Assembly: GCA_902787575.1 (NCBI GenBank)
Contig: CADAGX010000008.1
Coordinates: 1 to 64,000 of the forward strand
DNA from: an uncultured Bacteroidales bacterium
Lineage (GTDB): Bacteria; Bacteroidota; Bacteroidia; Bacteroidales; Bacteroidaceae
Reading direction: 5' to 3'
Length of the DNA stretch: 64,000 nucleotides
Translations under genes and position numbers: made by a program
Shown: in pieces, positions 1 through 8,900 of the stretch
How the letters are laid out: each line of letters opens with the position of its first letter
Numbering within the stretch: the first letter of the stretch is position 1
Notes under the pieces: model-generated
Seen by the model: only the letters and a program-made list of their open reading frames with translations
Told to the model about the DNA's origin: nothing
Databases searched by the model: none

Positions 1-258
1 TTGCAACTGTACGAAGAACGGCTTCAGTTCCCAATGTTTCATGCCCCAGCGTTCGCACAATGTTTTCTTCGAGAGTAGCGCCTCGCCTCTCTTTACTTCT
101 ACGTCCCTGCCCCTGACACGTACCTTGCGGTCCGAGAAAGAACAGAGAAACATCAAGTCCATAAAGCGCCACAGCGCCTTCTCGTCTTTCCATATTGCTG
201 TGTGCGGAAGCCGGATAGTCACGGGCACGAAGCCCTCAGTAGTTTTAGTCATTGCCAT
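1..258 (-). CDS. Winged-helix, replication-initiator-like protein (3' end cut by window edge)
   Basis: Reading from 258 towards 1 gives an open frame beginning MAMTKTTEGFVPVTIRLP and still open at the window edge, so only about 86 N-terminal residues are seen. The pattern (aromatic near IW, hydrophobic helix LWRFMDLMFLCSF, basic strand, VKRGEALLSKKTLCERWGM, then a recognition-helix-like stretch) resembles the N-terminal winged-helix domain of DnaD/replisome-organiser-type proteins of phages and integrated elements. A second ATG at 252 is equally possible. A good Bacteroidetes promoter lies upstream at 307-338. Function beyond DNA binding is inference; the missing C-terminus would settle it. 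The gene sits at the edge of an AT-rich patch, which fits an accessory element. Confidence 0.5.
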   Translation of the reverse strand, partial: MAMTKTTEGFVPVTIRLPHTAIWKDEKALWRFMDLMFLCSFSDRKVRVRGRDVEVKRGEALLSKKTLCERWGMKHWELKPFFVQLQ

Positions 259-306
259 TGTTGTTTAGTTTTAGGTTCGTTTGCATTCAATTTTATAATT
301 CGTCCA

Positions 307-338
307 CAAAAGTACAACAAATACGAAATAAATGCAAA
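307..338 (-). promoter_or_regulatory. Bacteroidetes-type promoter for the winged-helix gene
   Basis: On the minus strand the -7 box TACTTTTG (307-314) is preceded, after 20 nt, by TTTG (335-338), matching the TTTG / TAnnTTTG Bacteroidetes sigma-ABfr consensus. It lies about 50 bp upstream of the start at 258/252. Confidence 0.6.
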
Positions 339-394
339 TCTTTGGACAATTAATTTCTAAAAAATCTATATCACGTTCGACGACATTGCCGCAC

Positions 395-577
395 CCACAA
401 TACAACCCCGTGCTGCCACAGCTCGAGGCGCTGACCAGCGAGATGACGGCCATCGGGCAGAAGTACGGAGCCTCGTGCTCGCAGGTGGGCATAGCATGGG
501 CCATTGCCAAGGGCACGCTGCCCATCATCGGCGGCGTCATCGCCAGCATACACTCCGGAGTGTATAAGCTGGGATAA
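395..577 (+). pseudogene. Remnant of an aldo/keto reductase (C-terminal fragment)
   Basis: The plus frame reads LPQLEALTSEMTAIGQKYGA, then a stretch with VGIAWAIAKGTLPIIG, which matches the C-terminal helices of aldo/keto reductases (the usual motif is ...QVALAWAIAKGTLPIIGVTK...). The catalytic barrel (Asp-Tyr-Lys-His) is absent, the sequence before about 390 is AT-rich and non-homologous, and after IIG the frame leaves the family and stops at 575-577. This is a decayed 3' fragment. The fragment ends in an 18-bp perfect palindrome (548-565). Confidence 0.5.
548..565. repeat. 18-bp perfect palindrome
   Basis: ATACACTCCGGAGTGTAT reads the same on both strands. It lies exactly where the aldo/keto reductase homology stops, so it may mark a rearrangement end or act as a terminator stem. 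Confidence 0.6.
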
Positions 578-601
578 TTGATTCTATCCCTCGGAACAGC
601 A

Positions 602-643
602 TTCGGGACATTGGTCAGTTTTTTCTGCAGCCAATGCCCCGAA
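602..643. terminator. Imperfect inverted repeat, possible terminator
   Basis: TTCGGGACATTGG (602-614) pairs with CCAATGCCCCGAA (631-643) with one mismatch and a T-rich 16-nt loop. It lies downstream of the 730-1491 gene on the minus strand. No T-run follows the stem, so the terminator role is uncertain. Confidence 0.35.
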
Positions 644-729
644 CTAATACCGAGCTCCGCCCTATCTGCCTTTAATCATTCATTACATAATTGAAAGGTT
701 GAGGACGATGTAGTTCATTCTTTCCCAAG

Positions 730-1491
730 TTACCTTTTAGCACTAAACGCATTATCAAGAGCATAGAGGAAACTGATCTTCGTGTCATGGAAAAATCTTT
801 CCCCTATTTTCGATATCTCAAAGGTGCCATTGGTAATCATGTCTAAAACAATCGCATTTCCATTCTCAATATTAATAATAATGCCGTTCTTCTCGTAAGG
901 AGCATAAGACAGTATCTTGCCCAAAGGAACAACTTTGTTCTTATTTGCGCCCATAATAACTATTCTTTGGTTCGTTACATAAACCTTACCTTGGAGAAAT
1001 AGCTTATACCCTTCGACATCATACGAATTTATGGAGAATGTGCCTGTTCGATAACCATTAAGATTCGCCCGGAATCCGCCATATGTTATTTGTTTGTTGA
1101 TTTTTTGGATAGTATAAACTGCGCAGTTAATTTCTGAATAATAGCATTCTTCTTGGGGATGCATCTGCAGACCCTTGCTGCCTCCAACCGGAACAATACG
1201 GTTCAACAATTCTGTGTACAATGCTTGCACATAGTCCGAATCTGTAGGATCTGAAACTGTATTAATTATATCTTTATATTTCATAACTGCGCGGTCTTCT
1301 CCATTTTCATAGACTTCTTTCAATCCATTGAAAACCTCCAAACCTTTTTCGCTTTTCATTTGTACATTTTCAATTGGCTCGAATCCTGTTAAATGTTTAG
1401 GCTCTCCTGCTTTTTTTGAAGATCCGTTCATTAGGCCGACCAGTAAGATAATTCCAGCCACGACTAAAAATAAAACTAATGTAGTACTCAT
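730..1491 (-). CDS. Membrane-anchored hypothetical protein with a PH/GRAM-like domain
   Basis: The chosen start (MSTTLVLFLVVAGI, at 1491) puts a single N-terminal membrane helix (about residues 4-22, LVLFLVVAGIILLVGLM) first; an upstream in-frame ATG at 1563 would add 24 residues ahead of the helix and is less likely. The product is 253 residues. Its C-terminal half contains KVYVTNQRIVIMGANKNKV followed by repeated strands, the pattern of bacterial pleckstrin-homology/GRAM-like domains (a strand, TNQRI, then a conserved turn). No catalytic motif is visible. The gene is AT-rich compared with the GC-rich genes to its right. Function unknown. Confidence 0.6.
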   Translation of the reverse strand: MSTTLVLFLVVAGIILLVGLMNGSSKKAGEPKHLTGFEPIENVQMKSEKGLEVFNGLKEVYENGEDRAVMKYKDIINTVSDPTDSDYVQALYTELLNRIVPVGGSKGLQMHPQEECYYSEINCAVYTIQKINKQITYGGFRANLNGYRTGTFSINSYDVEGYKLFLQGKVYVTNQRIVIMGANKNKVVPLGKILSYAPYEKNGIIINIENGNAIVLDMITNGTFEISKIGERFFHDTKISFLYALDNAFSAKR

Positions 1492-1883
1492 AATATTATA
1501 ATTAAATGGTTTACAATTACGAAAGAGGCGCAGACCTTCGCCATACGCCTCTCGGTTCACCACAAACCATACATGTATACGGGAGAAATCTGCGCCCAGA
1601 GGGTGCAGCTCCTATAACATGTATTGCTCTTTTCTCGTGGTGGTGAATGAGAGGCTATAGAGCAAATCTGTTACGCAATCCTTTCGGTTTGCACTGCAAA
1701 AATACGAAATTTCTTTTAATTCCCGACCTATAAGAGCAAAAATACCCGTAAAAATGTTCCTTTGGCCCCAAGAAATGTCAGATTTACTTCGTCTCGACAG
1801 GAAAAGAAATGCCATTTCTCTTTGCATTTCCTTCTTTTCTTTGTAACTTTGGCGTGTCATTCTAAACAACAACACGAAACGAC
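1492..1883. other. Intergenic region between divergent genes
   Basis: No supported gene. It holds the promoter of the CE15 gene at 1821-1851. I saw no clear promoter for the minus-strand gene; open frames here on the minus strand are low-complexity shadows. Confidence 0.6.
1821..1851 (+). promoter_or_regulatory. Bacteroidetes-type promoter for the CE15 esterase
   Basis: TTTG (1821-1824), 19 nt, then TAACTTTG (1844-1851): an exact match to the Bacteroidetes consensus, 32 bp before the ATG at 1884. Confidence 0.75.
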
Positions 1884-3155
1884 ATGATAAAACGATGGAG
1901 TGTATTGCTGCTGGCCGCAGGAATGTGTGCCTCGGCAGCAGGACAGAACAAAAAAGCGCCGGTGAACTACGATGAGAGCCTGGTGCCGGCATACGAGTTG
2001 CCAGACGTGCTGCGGTGCGCCGACGGCACTCGAGTGGAGAACGCGAAGCAGTGGGAGCGCAAGCGGAGGCCCGAGTTGCTGCGCATGTTCAGCGAACTGG
2101 AGTACGGCGTCACGCCGAAGCACACGGGCATTGAGGTGGAGCACGAACTGGTGGCGGAGAACCCCAACGCTTTCGGCGGCCTCGCCACACAGAAGCAGGT
2201 GCTCTTCAAATTCACGGGAGCGAACGGCAAGACGCATCAGGCGCTGCTCTTGCTCTACATCCCCAACGCACCGAAAGGCCGCGTACCGGTGATTGTGAGC
2301 TACAACTTCCATGGCAACCAGAGTACCACACTGGAGGAGGATGTCATCTTCTCGCCCTCAAAGGAGATTGTTGCCGAGATGGGTTCCGAGAAGTGGGTGC
2401 GCGGAGAGCAGCGGAGCCGCTGGTCGTACGAACTGATACTGCGCCGCGGATATGCGGTGGCCACAATGGCTTACGACGACATATACCCCGACCTGCCTCA
2501 CCTGCGCCCCTATGGTATCTCGCCGCTCTTCCCCAACTACAAGGAGGGTGAGCGCGATGCCGACGAGTGGGGCGCCATTGGCACATGGGCTTGGGGCTAC
2601 AGCCGCATCGCTGACTATCTGGCCAAGGAGCGCCGCATCGACAAGAAACGTATGGCTGTGCTGGGTCACTCGCGCCTGGGCAAGACAGCCATCTGGGCAG
2701 GCGTGCAGGACAAGCGCTTCAAGGTGGTTATGTCCAACGATTCGGGCTGCGGCGGAGCAGCGCTGGCCAAGCGCGTATTCGGCGAGAATATCGCACGCAT
2801 CACGGCCGCCTTCCCGCATTGGTTCTGCACGGCGTTCAACCAGTTCTCGGAGAACGAAAAGGCGCTGCCCTTCGACCAGCACGAACTGCTGGCACTTGTG
2901 GCTCCGCGACACATCTATGTGGCCAGTGCCCAAAACGACGAATGGGCCGACCCGAAAGGCGAATATCTGAGCGCGTACCACGCCGGCAAGGTTTACGAGC
3001 TCTACGGAATGCAGGGACTGCCGTCGGCGGAGCAACCCGGCATCCATCAGCCGCAACTCTACGACGTGGGCTACCACTACCGCGCCGGAAAACACGACGT
3101 GACGGAGTACGACTGGATGTGCTATCTGAACTACTGCGACAAGTACCTAAAATGA
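1884..3155 (+). CDS. CE15-family glucuronoyl esterase, secreted
   Basis: A 423-residue exported alpha/beta-hydrolase. Residues 1-20 (MIKRWSVLLLAAGMCASAAG) are a signal peptide. GHSRLGK at 261-267 is the G-x-S-R-x-G-K nucleophile elbow of carbohydrate esterase family 15 (Ser263), NDSGCGGAAL (285-294) follows as in the family, and RAGKHDVTEYDW (around His404) carries the catalytic His. CE15 enzymes cleave the ester between 4-O-methyl-glucuronate of xylan and lignin or an alkyl group, in the periplasm or outside the cell. The stop codon overlaps the start of the next gene (ATGA at 3152-3155), so the two are translationally coupled. A GH115 alpha-glucuronidase lies 3 kb away on the other strand, supporting a xylan role. 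Confidence 0.88.
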   Translation: MIKRWSVLLLAAGMCASAAGQNKKAPVNYDESLVPAYELPDVLRCADGTRVENAKQWERKRRPELLRMFSELEYGVTPKHTGIEVEHELVAENPNAFGGLATQKQVLFKFTGANGKTHQALLLLYIPNAPKGRVPVIVSYNFHGNQSTTLEEDVIFSPSKEIVAEMGSEKWVRGEQRSRWSYELILRRGYAVATMAYDDIYPDLPHLRPYGISPLFPNYKEGERDADEWGAIGTWAWGYSRIADYLAKERRIDKKRMAVLGHSRLGKTAIWAGVQDKRFKVVMSNDSGCGGAALAKRVFGENIARITAAFPHWFCTAFNQFSENEKALPFDQHELLALVAPRHIYVASAQNDEWADPKGEYLSAYHAGKVYELYGMQGLPSAEQPGIHQPQLYDVGYHYRAGKHDVTEYDWMCYLNYCDKYLK

Positions 3156-4243
3156 CGAGGATGAAAAGACGCTCGTTGAAACAATTCTTGCTCGAAATCC
3201 TTCTGCTGCTGCCCGTGATGCTCGACGCGCAGAACCTGCCAGTGGTGTTCGCTCACCGCGGTTGCTGGTTGGAGAACGAGGTGCCCGAGAACAGCATCGA
3301 GGCAGTGGCCATGGCCAAACGTTTCGGCTATCCGGCCATCGAGTGCGACGTCCACTACACGAAGGACAGTGTGATGGTTATCATGCACGACTTCCGCAAC
3401 ATGAAGCGCTGCATACGCAAGCGCAAGGGCTACGCCCGTCTGGACAGCGTGCTGGGGACGGCCGACATCACGTACGAAGACTTGAAGCGAGACTACGTGC
3501 TGGCCTCGAAGAACAAGGCATACCGCGTGCCAGTGCCCACGCTGGAGGAAATCCTAACGGCGTGCAAGCAACACGGCATCAAACCCATACTGCACAGCAA
3601 TGAAGTGGAGTCTTACCACATGGCACAGCGCATGTTTGGCAACGACTGGATTGCGTTCAGCGGCAAGGACTCGGCACTGACAGAGGCGCGACGTATCTCG
3701 GACTGCATGATACTGATGAGCCGCAACAACGCAACGGCCGACTCCACCATCCGCGCCATGCGTGCACTGGGCGGCAAGGTGGGACTCTCGAGCATGAACT
3801 ACGAGATGTACACCCGCGAATTCTGCGACTCCATACGTCAGGCGGGCTTCGACGTGCAGGCATCCATCTTCCCTGCGCCATACGAGGCACACGCCGTGGC
3901 CAACGGAGCCAGCATCCTGTTGAGCAACTATGTTTACATGCCCAACACCGGAAAGAAGCCCTACGGCAAGAAGAAAACGGGCCGCCACCTCTTCATCATC
4001 GGAGAGGGCACGTCTATCGAAGCCGACAAGGAAACAGAATTCGGCGCCTCGGTGCTGCAGGTGACATTCAAGGGTACGCTCAGCGTGAAGTTCAACGACA
4101 AACTCACCTACACCTTCCACCACGCAGACTGGGGCACAGACATCTTCGGCGTACGCCACTTCAAGAAGAAGCCCAAGGTGGACATCATGTCGCTCGAGAC
4201 GTCGGAGATAAAATCCGCCACACTGTCTTTCTACGAGTTCTGA
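3152..4243 (+). CDS. Secreted glycerophosphodiester phosphodiesterase family protein
   Basis: 363 residues from the ATG at 3152, overlapping the CE15 stop by 4 bp; a second start at 3161 gives a tidier signal peptide (MKRRSLKQFLLEILLLLPVM, then DAQ). GDPD fold motifs are all visible: HR (35-36), PENS with E47-N48, E-C-D (64-66) and HD (79-80), the metal and catalytic residues that hydrolyse glycerophosphodiesters to glycerol-3-phosphate and an alcohol. The barrel is followed from about residue 270 by a C-terminal beta-rich extension not part of the minimal domain. A paralogue without this extension lies at 52636-53472. Its coupling to CE15 may be incidental; substrate unknown. Confidence 0.82.
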   Translation: MTRMKRRSLKQFLLEILLLLPVMLDAQNLPVVFAHRGCWLENEVPENSIEAVAMAKRFGYPAIECDVHYTKDSVMVIMHDFRNMKRCIRKRKGYARLDSVLGTADITYEDLKRDYVLASKNKAYRVPVPTLEEILTACKQHGIKPILHSNEVESYHMAQRMFGNDWIAFSGKDSALTEARRISDCMILMSRNNATADSTIRAMRALGGKVGLSSMNYEMYTREFCDSIRQAGFDVQASIFPAPYEAHAVANGASILLSNYVYMPNTGKKPYGKKKTGRHLFIIGEGTSIEADKETEFGASVLQVTFKGTLSVKFNDKLTYTFHHADWGTDIFGVRHFKKKPKVDIMSLETSEIKSATLSFYEF

Positions 4244-4261
4244 AACACGGTGTCAGAACTC
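4235..4261. terminator. Bidirectional hairpin built from both stop codons of convergent genes
   Basis: GAGTTCTGA (4235-4243) and TCAGAACTC (4253-4261) form a perfect 9-bp stem around a 9-nt loop. Each arm encodes Glu-Phe-stop of one of the convergent genes (GDPD on plus, aminopeptidase P on minus). No long T-run follows. Confidence 0.5.
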
Positions 4262-5953
4262 CTCGGTGGCACTGCAAAGCCACCTGCGGTCTGCCTCGTC
4301 TGTGAGATGAGGCAGCAACTTTTCGCGCACACACCGATGGTACTGATTGAGCCACTGGCGTTCCTCGGCCGTGAGCATATCGGGCACGACGGCACGCATG
4401 TCGTAGGGACAAAGCGTAAGGGGTTCGAAGCACAGAAAGCGGCCGAACGGCGTCTCCTCGGCTGGCACGCAGAGCAGCGTATTCTCGATGCGCACACCGT
4501 AGCGACCGGCGGCGTAGATGCCGGGCTCGTCGGTTATGACCTGCCCGACCTGCATGGGCAGCGTGGTGCACGGTCGCAGATTCTTGCGGATTTGAAGCGG
4601 TCCCTCGTGCACCGAAAGCCGGTGGCCGACGCCATGACCAGTACCGTGGCCAAAATCGAAGCCGGCCCGCCAGAGCGGGGCACGAGCAGCCGTGTCGAGT
4701 TGCAAGCCTGTGGTGCCAACGGGGAAACGGAGGTTCTGCAGCTGCAGGTGGCCGCGCAGCACCAACGTGTAAGCCTTCTTCTGCTCGTCGGAGACCGTGC
4801 CGAGGGCAATAGTGCGTGTCACATCGGTGGTGCCGCAGTCGTAGTGCGCACCACTATCGAGCAGAAACAGTCCGTCGCGAAGCGGGATGTCGGTGTCGGC
4901 GGTCGGCTCGTAGTGCACGATGGCCGCATGTTCGCCGCTGGCAGCGATGGTGGCAAAACTCAACCCGCAGAAACCCGGTTGCTGGCGGCGAAGTGTTTCC
5001 AACTGGTCGCTGGCCGAGAGTTCTGTCCACTCCCCAAAATGCTCGTCGAGCCGGCGCAGGAAGCGCACCATGGCCACTCCGTCGCGCAGATGCGCCGTGC
5101 GGAAGCCCTCCTGCTCGACGGGATTCTTGATGGCGCGCATCTCCGCAATGGGCAGAGGCGGGAAGGAATGTCCGAGCCGCTGACGCTGTATCTGAAGGCC
5201 GCGTTCGTAGGCATCGAGCCTGACACCGAGTGCTGCGAGATACGTCTCCACTTCGGGCGACACCTGCTGGCGATGCACGCAGAGCGTGTGGTGGCCGTCA
5301 GTACGCAGCAGCAGGAAAGAAATCAGGAAGGGCGTGTAGGGGATGTCGGCAGCACGCAGGTTGAGCAGCCACGCTATCTCCGAGAGATCCGACACGCAGT
5401 ATTCGCCGATGCCACGCGTGGCCATCCAGTCCGCGACGCGTCGCAATTTCGACTGCGCGCTTTCGCCGGCCAGATTGTCGGGCATCCGCTCGGCTGCCGT
5501 CAGGGGCAAAGCAGGGCGCTCCGTCCAGCACACATCGGCAAAGTCGGCAGGCAGTGCCACAGCACGCTCGCGCAGCGAGTCGGGAAACAGCTCGTCGAAG
5601 AGTTCGGGCGTCATCATATCCTCGGGGAAACCCACGCGGCCCTGCGTCTCGCTCAACCACTGAGCCACCTCCACGTCCTCGCCCTCGCGCATCAGCCGGA
5701 AAGGCGTCTGTTGCAGCTGTGCCTCGGCCTGCAGCCAATAGCGCGAGTCGGTCCACAGCAGCGCCTCGGTGGACGTCAGCACAGCCGTACCCGCGCTGCC
5801 AGTGAAGCCCGTCAGCCACTCGCGCATCTGCCAGTGGCAAGCCACGTACTCAGACCCGTGCGGGTCCATGGTAGGAACCACGATGGCTCCCAGTTCGCTG
5901 CGACGCATGAAATCGCGCATCCATGCCACCCGTTCCATTACTTTCTCATTCAT
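4253..5953 (-). CDS. pepP: Xaa-Pro aminopeptidase (aminopeptidase P, M24B)
   Basis: 566 residues, a pita-bread metalloprotease removing N-terminal residues that precede proline. The N-terminal creatinase-like domains start MNEKVMERVAWMRDFM. In the C-terminal catalytic domain the five metal ligands are visible in order: LLDSGAHYDCGTTDVTRT (Asp near 365 and 376), GHGTGHGVGH (His near 444), TDEPGIY (Glu near 473) and RIENTLL (Glu near 488). No signal peptide, so cytoplasmic. It starts 34 bp after the stop of the GH115 gene on the same strand and may be co-transcribed. It is convergent with the GDPD gene and shares a terminator hairpin with it. Confidence 0.92.
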   Translation of the reverse strand: MNEKVMERVAWMRDFMRRSELGAIVVPTMDPHGSEYVACHWQMREWLTGFTGSAGTAVLTSTEALLWTDSRYWLQAEAQLQQTPFRLMREGEDVEVAQWLSETQGRVGFPEDMMTPELFDELFPDSLRERAVALPADFADVCWTERPALPLTAAERMPDNLAGESAQSKLRRVADWMATRGIGEYCVSDLSEIAWLLNLRAADIPYTPFLISFLLLRTDGHHTLCVHRQQVSPEVETYLAALGVRLDAYERGLQIQRQRLGHSFPPLPIAEMRAIKNPVEQEGFRTAHLRDGVAMVRFLRRLDEHFGEWTELSASDQLETLRRQQPGFCGLSFATIAASGEHAAIVHYEPTADTDIPLRDGLFLLDSGAHYDCGTTDVTRTIALGTVSDEQKKAYTLVLRGHLQLQNLRFPVGTTGLQLDTAARAPLWRAGFDFGHGTGHGVGHRLSVHEGPLQIRKNLRPCTTLPMQVGQVITDEPGIYAAGRYGVRIENTLLCVPAEETPFGRFLCFEPLTLCPYDMRAVVPDMLTAEERQWLNQYHRCVREKLLPHLTDEADRRWLCSATEEF

Positions 5954-5987
5954 CCCGCTTCTCGTTTCCTCCGCATTCGTACTTTTC

Positions 5988-8900
5988 TTACATCAACACC
6001 ACCTTGCGACCATCCATAATATAGATGCCACGCGGAAGCGGCGCATTACGACGTTCGACACGGCGGCCATCGAGCATGAAAATGTCGCGCCGACGCTGTG
6101 GCAAAAGCACGGAGTTGACGCCGGTGCCGTCGGCTTCCACCAGCGAGAGGCGGAAGTAGTCGCACCGAAACCAGCCGTTCTTCGTGCGCATAACGCCCAC
6201 GGCCTTGCTTTCAGAGGCATCGAGTCCGTCGGTAGCCATACGACCTGAGCGAAGTCCAAGACGAAGGTTCTCGCCCTCTCCCACATGCGTGCGCACCACC
6301 ATCTCGCAGAGGCGAGTGCCCTGTGTGGCATGTCCGGCAAAGGTGGCCGTCTCTCCCTCCGTCAGCGCGGCCAGCGCGTACGTCTCTTCGGGGCCGTAGT
6401 ATTGCACGGCATTGTTGGCAAAAAGCCGAGTGGTGCCGAAGTATTTATTCTCGAGCCACAGCAGGCAGCGCACCTCGTAAGTGCCTGCCACCAGCGAATC
6501 GGCCGGAATCTCCTGAAAAAGTTCGAAGCCCTCGGGCATGTAGTCGCCCTGCGGCTGATACCAGCAGAGGCCCTGTCCATGGAAGTCCTGCCCGTCTGTG
6601 TTGATGCCATAGGACGTGCCGGGGAACGATTGTGCGCCGTTCCACACATGCTGCCAGCCATAGGGCGCACGCAGCGTCTTGTGCGTGGCACCGTCAAAAG
6701 GGACGGGCAGCGAGGTGAGGGTGTCCTCGTAGAATTCGAAATCGTAGTTCTTCACCAGTCGACGCGTAAGGCCCAGCGTATCGGCCTGCGGCTCGGGGTC
6801 GGCCAAACGCTCGATGCGGAAGTGGTCGACCTTGAACCATCCGTGGTTATCGCTCGTGGAGCGCGTGCCATCTGTCTTGAAATTGCTGCTGCGGATGCCC
6901 ACACGCAGGTCTTCACCTTCCGCAAGCGTGACAAGCACCTGCATCGAATTGAGATTCATGCGACCGCCACCGCTGCCACCGTAGCCTGCGTAGGTGATGT
7001 CCTCGCCTTTGACGATGACGTCGGGCACGTAGTCAGTCTCCTTGCCGTAGTATTGTACTGAATTGTTGGCAAAGAGGCGGCAGTTGGCCAGCTTGTCCTT
7101 GTAGGCTCCCAGCAGACAGGAGACACGATACGTGCCAGGCTTCAGTTTCGAAGCAGGCACCGTCTGATAGAGCTCGAAGGCATCGGGCATCGGAGCCGAG
7201 CTAACCCAGCAGGCATTGATGCCATGGATGTGCTTGGCGTCCTGATTCACGCCCCACGAGTTACCCTTCAGCGTTCCGGAGTATTGCCAGCCCTTCGGCA
7301 TGTAACGCGTGCTGGTTCCCTGCGGGTTGAGACGACCGGCGTTGGAGTACTCGAAGTCGCTGTTCACGAGCAGATTCTCCGTCTCGTCACCTTCGGCATA
7401 GAGAGGCATGGCTGCCACACCGGCAATTACCACGCACGGATCCATCAGATAGAGCTTCACCTGTATGGTCTTGTCCTCGTCGCTCTCGTAAAAGACGGAG
7501 CAGGGGAAGTAGCCCTGCGAGACAGTCTCGTCCCACTGCTCGCTCATGGCCGACGTCTTGGCCGACACAAAGGTGGGGACGCCGGTGCCGGTGGAGATGC
7601 CAACGCGCAAGTCGTACGAAGCGTTGAGCGGGAACGTAGGCAGCAACCGCACTTCCACCTCGTTCAGCCCCTTGCGCACGCCGAGACTATAGGTCACGTA
7701 CGGGGCACGAATGTAGGAAGCGTTGGTGTAGGCTGTCAGATTGAGCGGCCAGACGGTGGCACTGCTGCCCTCGGCACCCAGACCTTCGATACGTACCACG
7801 GTGGAGCTCGACGTCTCGTAGTCGCCGCCGGCTATCACCTGATAGTTCCACTCCGGCAGGCTCCATACCTGCGGCACCACATCGTTCTGCGTGGCCACGG
7901 AGGGCATCAGGTGCTGCGACCAATTGTTGGGCTTGTAGTCCATCATGCGGTTCCACTTGCCACCCGAGATGCCCGTATTGTAAGTATTCGTCAGGCTAAC
8001 GATTTCGTTGAATGCATTCTGCGCTTCCGTGGCGTACTCCACGGCTTTCTGTCGTCCGGCACGCGCATAAGTGAAGCTCTGGCGAGCGCGCAGGAGCTTG
8101 ATATTCTGGTCGGCAGCCGCACAGACCGGATATTCCACCAGTTGGTAGTAAGCATCGCGAAGCGCGGTGGGAATGGATGCCTTGAGTGCCACTGCACGGT
8201 CGTAGATGCGGCGATAGTCGTCGAGACGCTTCTCGATCTGCACTTCGTCCCAGTCGAAACCGACCAACTGCACGTGCTCGGGCTTGGCCGCAATGCCGAG
8301 CCGATAGTATTCGAGCTTGATGGCGCTGATTTCGTCGGCCACCTTCTCGCCAAAGGTGCGTGCCGCCCATTCGCGCGTATAGAGATAGGCGTCCTGCGGG
8401 TTCCACTTATCCACGTCCCACGCCAGGTCCATACAGAACTCCAGTTCCTCCTCGGCCGGCTTGATGTCGCCGACGTTGATTATCCACTGGTTGCGGATGC
8501 CCTGCTCGTAGGCTTTTTTCAACTCCAGGCAGCAGAGTGTGGGCGACACGGTGCTCAACCACAACCACCCGTTGCCGGGCGAACCCCAGTACGACAGGTG
8601 ATAGTAAACGCCATGTCCGCCGGAGCGACGCTGCTCGGTGGCCGTCGGGAACTGACGTATGTAACCCTGGTTGTCGTCCACCCACATCAGCGTTACGTCG
8701 TCGGGCACGCGCAGTCCGGCGTTGTAGGCCGTCAGCACTTCCTTGTAGGGGATGAACACCTGCGGAATCGTCGTCGGGTCGCCCAGGCTGTCTGTGATAA
8801 GCTGACGCTGGTAGGCCAGAATCTCGGTGAGTCCTCTCACCTTGTCTTCCGTGGAACTGTATCCGTTGATGCCCGTATCATGAACGCCACGCATACCAAG

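Noticed and set aside
1612-1992. Minus-strand frame overlapping the CE15 start
   Set aside because: It crosses the CE15 promoter, shows no domain and is serine/arginine/leucine-rich noise.
4250-6019. A 589-residue plus-strand open frame
   Set aside because: Antisense to pepP, which has all its metal ligands; the plus frame shows no motif.
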